64,000 bases of DNA, from NCBI RefSeq assembly GCF_009830105.1, contig NZ_WURB01000003.1:344772-408771 (forward strand), given 5' to 3'. Source of the stretch: Microvirga makkahensis. GTDB lineage: Bacteria > Pseudomonadota > Alphaproteobacteria > Rhizobiales > Beijerinckiaceae. This document shows positions 46,200-57,700 of the stretch, piece after piece. The notes under the pieces are model-generated. The model was not told the origin of the DNA. It ran no database searches and worked only from the letters and a program-made list of their open reading frames with translations. Made by a program: the position numbers and the translations under genes. Within the stretch, counting starts at the first letter, position 1. Every line of letters starts with the position of its first letter.

Positions 46200-47506
46200 C
46201 ACTCTTCTCTGAACGCCCTGGCAAACTGGTCCAGGAAGGGCTTGGACAGGTAGGAAATCGCGGTGCGCTCTTCGGTGGCCACGAACACCTCGACAGGCAT
46301 CCCGGGTTTGAGCGGCTGCCCGCGCAGCTTTTCCATTTCGCTTGGATCGATCTTGATGTCGGCTAGATAGTGAGTTGCGTTCGTGGCCGGATCCCGCGTG
46401 GACGCCGCCGAGACATATGCGACCTCCCCCTTCACCTCGGGGGTCGTGCGCTGGTTGAACGCGGAGAAGCGGAGCTTGGCCCCCTGTCCCACGGAGACCT
46501 GATCGACGTCGACAGGCGAGAGTTTGGCTTCGATCTTGAGAGCTGCACGCTCCGGAACGATGGTCGCAAGGGGCTCTGCGGGAGTGATGACGCCTCCGAT
46601 GGTGTGAACCGATAGCTCGTTGACGATCCCGGACAGGGGAGCGCGGATATCGGCACGCGAGAGGCGGTCTTCCAGGGCGACGCGCCGGTCGTTGAGCTCC
46701 GATATCCTGGTTGCGACCGCGCTCAGCTCGCGCTGCGCCTCTGTCCGGGCATTCTCGTCGATTGCGATGATTTGAAGCCTGACGCTGCTCGTCCTGGCCC
46801 GGGCGCGCGCAATGCTCGCCCCGATCTCGCCGACCTCACCGGTCAGACGGGCGACATCGCGATTCAAGCCGTAGATCCTGCTTCCCTCGATCAGCCCCTT
46901 GTCGGCCAGTCCTTTGAGCTTGTTGAACTCGGTCCTGACAAGTTCCAGCTCGTTGCTCTTCGCGGCCTGCTGGAACTGAAGGCCTCGTATCTCCTGCTCG
47001 AGTTGGACGATTTCAGTGCGCAGCTGTTCCTTCTGACTTTCCCGGTTTGCCCGATTGCCTTCGAAAAGCCTCAACTCTCCATAAGCGACGATGTCGGCTT
47101 CCGAAACAAGAAATGTATGCTCCTGCGGCACGGGAATAGCCGCCATTCCGTCGCGCTCCGCGATGAGGCGCGCCCGCCGGGCGACCAGCTCGGAAAGCTG
47201 CGACCGGACGATCGACAGCTCCGCCCTCGTCTGCACGTCGTCGAGCCGAAAGAGAATCTGTCCCGCCTCGACGAAATCCCCCTCGCGCACAGCGATCTGG
47301 CTGACGATACCGCCATCGCGATGCTGAATGATTTTCAGGTTCTGGTCGACCTTGACCGTACCTTGCGCGATGACGGATCCGTTGATCTGCGCGATAGCGG
47401 CCCAGCCACCGCAGCCTACCACCAGCACCATTCCCAACGCGATACCGGCGGACACACGGGTCCCGAGGCGGTATTCGCCACTTCCCCTGCCAACATACGT
47501 GCTCAT
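46199..47506 (-). CDS. HlyD family type I secretion periplasmic adaptor
   Basis: The membrane-fusion protein that links the ABC exporter to the TolC channel. It has one transmembrane helix near residues 20-40 (SAGIALGMVLVVGCGGWAA), a split biotinyl-lipoyl domain (GTVKVDQNLKIIQHRDGG and the SRADIRAPLSGIV half), a long coiled-coil hairpin (about 150-260), and the C-terminal HlyD beta-barrel with LKPGMPVEVFV. 435 residues from the ATG at 47506, which follows a strong GGAGAGAGGA ribosome-binding site. It completes the exporter whose ABC gene is two genes upstream. Confidence 0.92.
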   Translation of the reverse strand: MSTYVGRGSGEYRLGTRVSAGIALGMVLVVGCGGWAAIAQINGSVIAQGTVKVDQNLKIIQHRDGGIVSQIAVREGDFVEAGQILFRLDDVQTRAELSIVRSQLSELVARRARLIAERDGMAAIPVPQEHTFLVSEADIVAYGELRLFEGNRANRESQKEQLRTEIVQLEQEIRGLQFQQAAKSNELELVRTEFNKLKGLADKGLIEGSRIYGLNRDVARLTGEVGEIGASIARARARTSSVRLQIIAIDENARTEAQRELSAVATRISELNDRRVALEDRLSRADIRAPLSGIVNELSVHTIGGVITPAEPLATIVPERAALKIEAKLSPVDVDQVSVGQGAKLRFSAFNQRTTPEVKGEVAYVSAASTRDPATNATHYLADIKIDPSEMEKLRGQPLKPGMPVEVFVATEERTAISYLSKPFLDQFARAFREE

Positions 47507-47552
47507 TCCTCTCTCCTTCTTATTCCGCCTGGTTCGGCAGTCGTTATTCCGG

Positions 47553-49907
47553 CTATGCGTGCTCCACGATGATGAAAGCCCTGTAGCCGTCGATATGGAT
47601 CGTGGTTTCGTAGTTTGCGTCTCGGTCGAGATCGGCCTCGATGACAGTCCTGTCGATCTCGTCCGTCCTCTCATGGCGGTAGCGAATCCGTACGTCGTCC
47701 TCGTCAATCTTGTTTCCGTAGACTCCCGTGAACTTGTCCTCGAGCTGGTCGAGAACCTCCTCGAAGATGTCGTATTTGGACATCCGAATCCGATCTCCGA
47801 CCTCGAAGTCGATGATCTCATGGAGAACCGGCGCGGCCGCGTTCTCGTTGGGCAGAGGCAGGTATTCGAACAGGTCGTCCCCCGCCCCGCCTTTGATGGC
47901 CGTCGGCGAGGATCCGACGATGAAATGATCGGCGCCGCTGCCGCCGATCACAATCTCGAAGCCGCGGATCGTATCGTTTCCGACTTCACCGCCGCTTGCG
48001 TTTCCAGCAGCCAAATCGACCAGGACCCCGTTCTCCGATGCGGAGTAATCCAGCGTGTCGCAAGCCTCCCCGCCGTCATAGACGTCATCCACGCCATCGG
48101 GCGCGGCAAAGACGATATCGTTCCCGTTTCCTCCGCTGACGACGTCCTGTCCGGTGCCGTCCCAGATCGTGTCATCGCCTGCGCCACCGTCGAGAGAGTC
48201 GTTGCCGTCGCGACCGAGCAACTGATCGTCGCCGTCACCGCCGGAGATCGTTTCGCCGCCATCGCTTCCCGCGATCGTGTCGCCGGCGGATCCCCCCCGA
48301 ACGACCTCGAAGCCCTGCGCCTGATTCCGTCCGATCTCGCTTCCATTCGCTGTCCCGGCTTGGAGATCGACTTCAACGCCCCAACCGGCGTGCGACAGGT
48401 CGAGGGTATCGGTCCCGGCGCCTCCATCGTACAGGTCCCGATCACCGTCTAGGGCAACGATGACATGGTCATCGCCACTGCCGCCCGAGACGGTGTCCGA
48501 CCCTGCGCCGTCGAGGACGACGTCAGCTCCCGCTCCGCCGTCAATCGAATCGTGGCCGAGGCCTCCGGCGACGACGTCGTCGCCATCGCCGCCACGGAGG
48601 ATGTCACCGCCCGCACCTCCCTCGATCCTGTCGTCTCCGCCATCGCCTTCGACGAGGTCGTTCCCGCTTCCGCCGAACAGCACGTCGTCCCCGCTGCCGC
48701 CATGAATCTGATCGCTGCCGGCGTCACCGAAGATGATGTCGTTTCCATCGTCTCCGAACAGCCGATCCGCACCCTCTCCGCCTGAGATCTGGTCGTTTCC
48801 GGCGCCTCCGAGAACGATGTCGTTTCCGTCACCCCCGCGGATGATATCATCACCCGCCCCTCCAATGATGTGGTCGCCACCTGCACCGCCTTCGAGAATG
48901 TCATCGCCGCTCCGGCCATCGATGAGATCATTTCCCGCGCGCGCTTCGATGATGTCGGCGCATCCGGTTCCGAGCAGAACATCATCACCATCCGTGCCGG
49001 TAACCGAGTTCCTGACGACCGAGAAGTAGGCGTGCTGGACGATCGTAACCCTGCCGTCTGTGACTTCGTAGGTGACGGTCACGGGGCCCAAGCCATTCGG
49101 ATCGTAGAGCAAGCCCTTCTCTGTCCATGTGATCGTGCCTGAAGATACTTTCAGGTTCCGGATCGACAGCGCATCGCCGTCGGGATCGGACACGTTCCTG
49201 AGAAGATCCGACAGGACGATGAGAAAGACCCCGCAGCCCGCCACGTCTTGGAGATAAACCGGACCGCTGGTCCGAGGCGGCCGGTTCACCGACGGACGAG
49301 GCGGCTCGTCGTCACCTTCGTCGGAGGTTGGAGGCTTCTCCGCAGGACGATCTTTCTCCGTGTGATCATCTCCCGGGGGAGGCGTATCGCTTCCATCTGT
49401 CTCGTGAGACGGCGAGCTGTGGCCGGGAGCGACGTTGTCGTTCGCCACCAGAAGCGGCCTTCCGAAGCTCGCGGTTCCGCTCACATCCGCCTTCTGGTTG
49501 AAAAGTAACGGGAAGTGGAAGGAGGGTGCATCGACCTCCATGAATTCTGCGGGCTCGAGGCGCGCGTCATATGGAGTACCTGATCCGATCCGGCGCGGAA
49601 CGTCGTCTCCCGACGGATGGTCTCCCTGCTCATGTGGTCCCAGCGGCTCCGACAGCATTCCCGTGTCGATCAGCTTCAGGCGCGACCCGCCGGCTTCTTC
49701 CGGCTGCACCGGAGCCTCATCCTCGGGGGGCAGGCGTCCCCAGCTCTGGAGGGCGCTTTTCAGATAGGCCGCCAGTCCTAGGATCATCGCGCCCAACACG
49801 AGCGGCACCTTCGATGGCTTGACCTCCTTGGGTGCGTAGTCCTCGCGTTTGGCCCCGGCGCTCTTCCCAGCGCTCTCGCTCCTCGTTCCCTTGACGTCGA
49901 TGATCAT
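47553..49907 (-). CDS. RTX calcium-binding protein with cadherin-like domain and N-terminal membrane segment
   Basis: A 784-residue repeat protein. A Lys-rich start leads to a hydrophobic helix (VPLVLGAMILGLAAYL, about residues 34-50), a Pro/Asp-rich spacer, a cadherin- or tandem-like Ig domain (about 215-300, with VSDPDGDALSIRNL), then about 20 or more RTX nonapeptide repeats (GGxGxDxUx, 300-680). The C-terminus has a beta tail ending in IIVEHA. The start overlaps the stop of the ABC exporter gene (ATGA) and the HlyD gene follows. The membrane segment is unusual for a type I substrate and may hold the protein at the cell envelope. Confidence 0.85.
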   Translation of the reverse strand: MIIDVKGTRSESAGKSAGAKREDYAPKEVKPSKVPLVLGAMILGLAAYLKSALQSWGRLPPEDEAPVQPEEAGGSRLKLIDTGMLSEPLGPHEQGDHPSGDDVPRRIGSGTPYDARLEPAEFMEVDAPSFHFPLLFNQKADVSGTASFGRPLLVANDNVAPGHSSPSHETDGSDTPPPGDDHTEKDRPAEKPPTSDEGDDEPPRPSVNRPPRTSGPVYLQDVAGCGVFLIVLSDLLRNVSDPDGDALSIRNLKVSSGTITWTEKGLLYDPNGLGPVTVTYEVTDGRVTIVQHAYFSVVRNSVTGTDGDDVLLGTGCADIIEARAGNDLIDGRSGDDILEGGAGGDHIIGGAGDDIIRGGDGNDIVLGGAGNDQISGGEGADRLFGDDGNDIIFGDAGSDQIHGGSGDDVLFGGSGNDLVEGDGGDDRIEGGAGGDILRGGDGDDVVAGGLGHDSIDGGAGADVVLDGAGSDTVSGGSGDDHVIVALDGDRDLYDGGAGTDTLDLSHAGWGVEVDLQAGTANGSEIGRNQAQGFEVVRGGSAGDTIAGSDGGETISGGDGDDQLLGRDGNDSLDGGAGDDTIWDGTGQDVVSGGNGNDIVFAAPDGVDDVYDGGEACDTLDYSASENGVLVDLAAGNASGGEVGNDTIRGFEIVIGGSGADHFIVGSSPTAIKGGAGDDLFEYLPLPNENAAAPVLHEIIDFEVGDRIRMSKYDIFEEVLDQLEDKFTGVYGNKIDEDDVRIRYRHERTDEIDRTVIEADLDRDANYETTIHIDGYRAFIIVEHA

Positions 49908-51643
49908 GCTGGAACCCTCGTCGTTACGGATGACCTTGCCTGAGAAGCGGCTTCGCGAATGCCGATGACCTCCTCCTTCGGGCCGAACGCCGTCATTCGC
50001 CCGGCCTGGATGACGGCCACCAGGTCAACCGCCGCCAGAGCGCTCGGGCGATGGGCAATGACAACCGCAATGCCGCCTCTGGCGCGAATGCCGCGGATCG
50101 CCTCCGTCAGGGCGGCTTCGCCCTCTCCGTCGAGATTCGAGTTCGGCTCGTCCATGACCACCAAGAACGGGTCCTTGTAGAGCGCGCGGGCAAGGCCGAT
50201 GCGCTGCCGCTGTCCGGCCGAAAGCGCGGCGCCCTGCGCGCCGAGGCGTGTGCGATAGCCGTCGGGCAGGCGCACGATCATCTCGTGGATACCCGCGGCG
50301 CGCGCAGCCGCCACGATGGCGCGGGAATCGTTCGACGGATCGAAACGAGAGATGTTCTCCTCGATCGTGCCGTCGAGCAGCGATACGTCCTGCGGCAGGT
50401 AGCCGATGTGCTTGCCGAGGTCCTCGTCCTTCCATTGGGTGAGTTCCGCGCCGTCGAGGCGGACGCTGCCACGCAGCACCGGCCAGATGCCTGTCAGCGC
50501 ACGCACGAGTGTCGTCTTGCCGCCGCCGCTCGGGCCGATGACGCCGAGCGCCTGTCCGGCTGTGAGCTGGAGTTCCAAGTCGCTGAGAAGAACGCGGCCG
50601 GTTTCCGGAGCGGCAACAGTAATCCGCTCGACCTGGAGCGTGCTGTGCGGCGCGGGCAGCGGCATCGGCGGATTCAGGTCCGCCAGCGCGATCACCGTCT
50701 CTTTGAGGCGCTGGAACGCCGTGCGAGCCGCGACCACGTTCTTCCAGTTGCCGATCGCCAAGTCTACGGGAGCAAGCGCGCGGGCGGAAGCTACGGAGCA
50801 GGCGATGATCGCGCCCGAGGACAATTCGCCCAGGATCGTCAGATACGCGCCTAGGCCGAGCGTCGCCGATTGCAGGATCATGCGGAGCACCTTGGAGATC
50901 GCCCCGAAGGTGCCGCTGATGTCGTTGGTCTTCGTCTGGAGGCTCAGGTGCTCGGCATTGGCCTTGTCGAACCGCGCCACGGCACGCTGTGCCATGCCCA
51001 TCGCTTTCAGGATCTCGGCGTTGCGGGCGTTCGAGTCGGCAATCGTATTGCGCTCTATCGCAGCCTGGTGGCTCGCGCCGCTCAAGCGCCGGGTCATGAG
51101 CTCGGTGGCGACCGTCAGCAAGGTCAGCACGACGGCGCCACCCAGGACGAGCGCTCCAAGCAATGGATGGAGAAAGTAGACGAAAGCGAGGTAGAGCGGC
51201 ATCCAGGGCAGGTCGAAAAGCGCGACGGGCCCTTGACTGCCGAGGAAGCCGCGTACGGTGTCGACGTCTCGCCCGCGCTCAAGCGCCTCCGCCGTGGAGA
51301 ATCCGAAGCGAGGCATGTCGATGGCGACCTGGTGCGCCAGCGGAGCGATGCGTTTGTCGAGCCGCGCGCCGACTCGAACGAGCACCTGCGAGCGGATCAC
51401 GTCGAATACGCCTTGAAAGAGATAGAGGCCGATCGCCAGGACCGAGAGCGCCACTAGGGTCGGTACGCTGCCGCTGGTCAGCGCCCGGTCATAGATCTGC
51501 AACATGTAGAAGGAACCGGTCAACGCGAGCACGTTGATGATGCCGGACATGGAGAAGAGAAAAATGATAATGCCCCGAAGCCCCTGCGTCAGCTTTTCCG
51601 CTGCCTTTCGCTTCTGGGCCGACGTGAAACCGGATCCGCGCAT
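49904..51643 (-). CDS. Type I secretion ABC exporter (PrtD-like permease/ATPase)
   Basis: The inner-membrane motor of type I secretion. The N-terminal part has six helices (from IIIFLFSMSGIINVLALTG) and the C-terminal ATPase has Walker A GPSGGGKTT, signature LSAGQRQRIGLARAL and Walker B FLVVMDEPNSNLD. 579 residues, no peptidase C39 or C39-like domain, so it belongs to the PrtD/LapB-free short group that exports RTX proteases and similar proteins. It lies 91 bp after the peroxidase gene and overlaps the RTX gene. Confidence 0.93.
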   Translation of the reverse strand: MRGSGFTSAQKRKAAEKLTQGLRGIIIFLFSMSGIINVLALTGSFYMLQIYDRALTSGSVPTLVALSVLAIGLYLFQGVFDVIRSQVLVRVGARLDKRIAPLAHQVAIDMPRFGFSTAEALERGRDVDTVRGFLGSQGPVALFDLPWMPLYLAFVYFLHPLLGALVLGGAVVLTLLTVATELMTRRLSGASHQAAIERNTIADSNARNAEILKAMGMAQRAVARFDKANAEHLSLQTKTNDISGTFGAISKVLRMILQSATLGLGAYLTILGELSSGAIIACSVASARALAPVDLAIGNWKNVVAARTAFQRLKETVIALADLNPPMPLPAPHSTLQVERITVAAPETGRVLLSDLELQLTAGQALGVIGPSGGGKTTLVRALTGIWPVLRGSVRLDGAELTQWKDEDLGKHIGYLPQDVSLLDGTIEENISRFDPSNDSRAIVAAARAAGIHEMIVRLPDGYRTRLGAQGAALSAGQRQRIGLARALYKDPFLVVMDEPNSNLDGEGEAALTEAIRGIRARGGIAVVIAHRPSALAAVDLVAVIQAGRMTAFGPKEEVIGIREAASQARSSVTTRVPA

Positions 51644-51733
51644 CTGACCATCCCTGCTGGTATTTTTGTTCGTTGGGGTGACGGCCGGGATGAATGCCCC
51701 GGCCGTCTTGCTGCGTCATGGGGAGTGAGGCCC

Positions 51734-54700
51734 TCAGGAGAGGATGAAGTCCGACGCCTTGAGGTCGTGGTTACCCTTGAGGCTGATCCGGAACTCGGCC
51801 GCATCGGGTCCGCTCGTGTTGCCGCTCACGACCGTGTACTCGCCGTCCTCGCGGGTTTCATGAGTGACCAGGAGCTTGGCGGGGCCGCTGAAGGATGACC
51901 CGTTCGCTAGGGTGAAGGACTGTTTCCCCGCAGCACCGCCATTCGCGTCAATCGCCGAGAGATCGAGACGGTCGCCCGGCTGGAAGCCGAGGATCGTGTC
52001 GCCATCGGCATCCGCCGCCGACAGGAAGCGGAAGACGTCGTTGCCTGCGCCTCCGTCGATCACGTTCACCGCCCGGCTCGCCGTGATCACGTCGTTGCCC
52101 GATCCGGTCACGATGTTCTCGATGCCCCAGATCGTGTCGCTACCGGACTGGGTGCTGAACACGCTGCCGCTGCCGCCATTGGCCCCGAGATTCGCCGTGA
52201 TGTTCGCGGTTATCGCCGCCATGTCGAGTGTGTCGGCTCCCGAGCCGCTCGCCATGTCGTCTCCGTGGTAGACGTCGTTGCCGTCGTTCACCGCAGCCAC
52301 GATGACATCATCTCCAGCCCCACCATAGACGATGTCGTTGCCGGAACCGGCGTCGATCAGGTCGCTGCCGTTGTCGCCGAAGATGCGGTCACTGCCCGCC
52401 TCACCGTACAGCATGTCGCCGTCGTCGCCGCCAAGCATGTTGTCATCGCCCTCGCCACCGAACATGACGTCCCTGCCGCTCTCGCCGCTCAGGAAGTCGT
52501 TGCCATTGCCTCCGTTGACGATGTCCGCTCCGGCTCCGGCAACCACGTTGTCGTGGCCGTCGAGAGCCATGATCGTCTCACCCTTCCCGGTGCCGACCAA
52601 CACCTCGGTGCCATTCGTTCCGGCGACGGGAGCGCCGACCGAAGTATCCGGCTGCGTCGGGGGCGAGCCCGTGTCCTCCTCATCCTCACCGTTTTCGTGA
52701 TCACAGGAGCCGTCGCCGTTTTCCCCGTCGTCGCCGCTGTCATCATCGGCCGGAGGAGTTTCCTCCTGCTCCGAGTCGCCGGACCCGAACTGCGGCAGGC
52801 CACCCTCGCAAACGAATCTCAGGGTATGGCCGGCCTTGGTCATGGTGGTCACACCGTCGTCGTCGGTCGTGATCTGGTAGTCCCCCGGCGCTGCGCCGGC
52901 CGGGAGCTCGATCACGTCCTGCGGACGCAGGGTGCCGATGACGGTATCGTTGCCGCCGTTCGAGCGGAATACGATCCGGTGGGCGGAGGACAGCGCAGTG
53001 ATATCGACAGTGTCGTTCCCTTCGTTGCCGTCGATCGTGATGGTGTTGAAGTTGAGGCTGGTTCCGTTGAAGTCGCCGACGACCTGGATAGTGTCGGTTC
53101 CGGCGGTGCCGCCGTTCTGCCCTCCTGGCGTCGTGACGGCGAACGTGCTGACGCGGATTTCCTCGATGTTGTCGAGTTCGGCGATCACGACCCCGTTGCG
53201 GGCGATCACGATCTCGGTGCTGGCCGCGAGGGTCAGTCCCGTGATCGCCGCGAACGCAGCGGCGCGGGTGTAGATCGTGAAGGTCTCGCTTTCCGCGGAG
53301 CCGTTCAGGACGTAGGTGTCCTCCCCGTCACCGCCGTCGATCAAATCGCGGCCTGCATGTGCGGCAGCCTGATTGATCGTGTCGGCACCCGCCCCGGCAT
53401 TGATGACGTCGCTGCCGATGCCGCCATTGATCACATCCGCACCGTCTCCCGCCGCGACGATATCGTCGCCGCTTCCGGCATTGATGACGTCGTCCCCGCC
53501 GAAGCCGAAGATCGCGTCCCTGCCGAGTGTCACGGTATTGATGTCGTTGGTGCCGTTCAGGGGCGCATCACCCGCTGCGGTGCCCAGGCGAACGGCATAC
53601 GTGACGCCGTTGAAGTCGAGGCGCTCGATGCCTCGCAGCGTGTCGACACCATCGGTCCCGACAGTGTCGGCAACGGTGAGATCGGTGCCGTTGTTGCCAA
53701 AGGCGTAGTCCGCGGCCGCTCCCGTGAAGTGGGCGACATCGAGGAGCGCATCTCCGCCATCGAGCGTGTCGTTGCCCTCACCACCCGTGAGATGGTCAAC
53801 GGCAAGGCCGCCCAAGAGGATATCGTCCCCTGCCCCTCCGTCCAGCTCGTCTGCGCCACCGCCGCCATCGAGGGTGTCGTTTCCAGCGCTCCCCATGAGG
53901 TTGTCCGCGGCTCCGAGCCCATAGGCGGCATCATCCCCATCGGTGCCGTTGAAGACGTCTTCGAGCCCGGTTCCGTTGAAGAGGTCACCGACGATAGCCG
54001 TGGGTTGTGAATGCACGGTCTCGACCATGCCGAACCCGTCGGTGTAGCTCATGGCGACCCGCACCTGTCGGCCGACCTGGGCTTGGGCCGGCGTGAAGCT
54101 CACCGCCGTCGCCCCGGCGATGTCCACCCAGGCCCCGTCGACCAGGACCTGCCACTGGTAGGTGTAGGAGGCCGGATCGATGCCGTCGGCATCCTGAACC
54201 GTGCCGATGGAGGCCACGATGGGCGATCCCTCGGTGGGGCGCGTGTCGGTGAGCGTGGGCTCACCGGTCGGCGCCTGGTTGAAGAGCTGGCGGACCGTGA
54301 ACTCGCCGTCGGCGAACTTCAGCTTCTCGATGTTCGTCAGGCGGTCCTTTCCGTCCGACCTGATTCTCGCGTCGCCACCCGCCGGGTCGTCGATCACGAT
54401 CTCCACGTTGTGCTCGACCGTGATGCTGCCATCCTCCTCGTCGAGAGTGACGGTGTAGTCCGCTCGATTGCCGCTGAATACGGCGACGTCGATGTCGGTG
54501 GCCTTGCTGCCGCCGGTGACGATCTCGCGGACGATCGAGAGCTGGCCCGGATTGAGCGTCCGGTCGAACATTGTCTGCTGGAGCGTCTTGCCGTCGAACT
54601 GCGCCACCGCGGTTTCAGACAGCACCCCGTTCACGTAATCCGTCTCGAGATAGATCTTCGAGTCCATCCCGTCGGCGGTGTATGTCTGGTTCCCGGCCGT

Positions 54701-57700
54701 GATGCGGATGCGGACGTTGAGCCACTTGTCGCCGTCGATGATGTCGTCGCCGGCATTGCCCTGGATCGTGTCGCTGCCGGCGCCGCCGAGCAGGATATCG
54801 GAGGCGTCGCCCGTACCCATGACGATGGTCTCGGTCTTGCCGTCGGCTCCCGTCACCGTGGTCCGGGCGAGGTGCGCCACGAGATCGGCGAGGCCGTCGA
54901 TCAAGGCGACGTTCTTCTCCAGCAAGGCGTTGGAATACGACTCGAGCGGCGCGCCAGCTTCGACTTGAGTCGCGTTGCCATCCGCATCATAGGCACCCGT
55001 CACGACCTCACGGCCCGTCAGCTTGTCGTCGTGCTTCCAGCCCGACAGGCCCTCCACCAGGTCGAACCGGTCCCGGAGGATGTTGTTCTGCTGGTTCTGG
55101 AAGATCGAGACCGTCATGTCCGAGTCGGCCGCCTGGTTGTGCCCCTTATGGATCGCCCAGTCGAAGCCGGCCATGCCGTTGTTGCGCTCGATGCCCTCGT
55201 TCTGGAACATGATGTCGTCGCCGGACTCGGCGTCGTAATCGTTGTCGTTCCCGCGCCCGTTCAGGACGTCATGGCCGATGATGGTCGAGTTGAAGAACAG
55301 CTCCGAGTTCTCGCCAGCGAGGGTGTCGAAGCTCTCGCCGCCCTCGATCCAGTCGTCGCCCTCATTGCCTTTCAGGAAGCTGTTACCCGTGCCACCGCGG
55401 ATGAAGTCGCTGCCCAATCCGCCCGTGATATCCTTGGCCTCCGTGCCGCCATAGACGAAGTCCTGCCCGCTGCCGCCGAACACGAGGTCGAGACCGCTGC
55501 CCGGATTGATGACGTCGTTGCCGGCATCGCCGTGGATCACGTCGGCCGCGCCGATATCGGTGCCGCTGTCGGTGATGATGTCGTTCCCGTCGCCGCCATG
55601 GAGATGGTCGACGCCGTAGCCGCCTTCGAGGCTGTCATCGCCGCCGTCGCCCCACAGCGTATCGTCGCCTTCGCCGCCGATCAGGGTGTCTCCCTCGTTC
55701 GTCCCGCCCAGCACGGCATGGTCGACGCCGCTGTAGCGCAGGTAGTCGGCATCGCCGTCTCCGTCGACGTCCCTGCGGATCACCATCGGGCTGACCGCGT
55801 TGAGGATCGGATCCGAGTGAATCGGATCGGCCCCGATCTGCCTGGTTTGATCCATTTCGACGATGACGTCAGCCGTCTCGAAGGCGGCGCCATTCACGTG
55901 GGGCGATCTCCCGTCGCCGAGGCTGGTGTTGCGCATGATGAGCTGCGCGAAGGAGTCTGCCTCCAGCTCGTTGAGGAGGTTCAGGCCCTGAGTGCGGCTG
56001 AGATAGTAGAACCGGTCCCCGGCCTGGAGCTGCTCTATCTGGTATTCGAACACGTAGGTGAAGGTGGAACCCAGCATGGAGCCGAAGGCCATCTTCTTCT
56101 CGGCCAGGCCGCCGATCCAGAAGTCCACATCGTTGAGGCCGCCAAGCCTGCCCAGTGCCGTATCGCCATAGGCGCCCTGGCCGTGCAGGAAATCCAGCCG
56201 GTCGGCCGGAGCTCCGTCGCCGCCCATGACGAGCAGGGTCGCCGCCGCGCGCTTGGCTTCGAGCGTCGTTGCAGACGTGATGGAGGTATGCGTGCCGTAG
56301 GCCGCGATGAAGTTGATCACCGAGGCCGTGTTCTTAAGGGAGAGCGCGAAGTCGTACCAGCTCTCGTAAGGCTTCACGCGGGTGTCCTGGGTGTCCGCGA
56401 AAAACTGCTTCCGGGCCTCGTTGAGCGACGGCACGCCGGTTTCGCGGGCACGGGCGATGTTGGTGGCGCCGAGGTCGAGCGGCAGACCGACCAGGTTGTT
56501 GCGCAGGGCTCCCGTCAGGAATTCGTCGATCTCGTTGCCGACCTGGCGCGACATGCCGCTCAGGATGGCGCCCGCCGCCTCGTTAGGGTTGATGCCGGCA
56601 TTGCCGAACGCAAGCGGATTGAGGAAGGCCTCGATCAGGCCGATTTCGCTCTCGACCGGGCGGCCGTCCGCCCCGACGTGGATCATATCGATGTTCTCGG
56701 TGAGCATCGAGTGGCCGAAACGGTACACGACGTGCGCGAACTCGGCGACGATGGCTCCGGATACCGTCGTGGTGTTGGAGAACACGAAGGGATCCACGTC
56801 GGGCGCGACGGCTCGGGCGAACTCCTCGAAGACCAGGTGCTGATAGACCATCTCGGTCGAGAAGCGGGCCGCCTGGAACAGGCGCTCGCCGTCCCATGTG
56901 AGGGTCGAGGCGAAGGCCTCGATCGCGGCGGTGTCGCCCGGAGCCGGCAGCGCGGTCCCCTCCGGCAGATCGACGGCGAGCCATTCGTTGAGGAACGCGA
57001 GGTCGCCGGACTCGATTGCGACCTTCTTCGTCTCCTCGATCATGCGGTTGTGCTCGGAGTGGAACACGTGGTGGATCGAGGTCAGGCCGATGTTTTCGTT
57101 GCCGCGTCCGTCACCTACGATGACGTGCCTGTCGAGCAACTCGTTGTCGTAGTTCAGATTGAACCCGTACATGTTGGGGACGATCGGGTTGCCGGCGACG
57201 TCATCGGCATCCGGAGTCACTTCCACATCAGGAGTATTCGGGTTGCGATCATGGTCGATCGGACCGGCAGGGGGCACTGCCGTGTGCGCGATATCGTTCA
57301 GGAACGCCCGACCGGCCGAGAGGGCCTGAGAGGCGGCCACGGGCTGGGCGAGATTGCCCTCGACGAAACCCGCTTGCGTCACGAGCTGCGGCAGGCCGTT
57401 GGCTCCCCGCACGAACTCTCCGTAGACGTCGGTCAACAGTCCGGGAACGCGCAGGACGTCGGCGTCGGCCAGGAGGATGCCGAGCTTCCCGGCCGCTTGC
57501 TCCTTGACGTCGGCCCAAGTCGCCGGGCCGCCGTTCTTGCCTTCCAGCATGCGCCCGGTCGCGACCGGGTGAGAATCCTTGATGCCGTCGCCGTCGCTGT
57601 CGACGGAGAATTCATACTCGCGCAGGAAGACCTGATGCGACGGATTGGACGTATAGACCTGGTTGAGGTCGATCCACGGAGTGGTCTCGTTCCGGTGATC

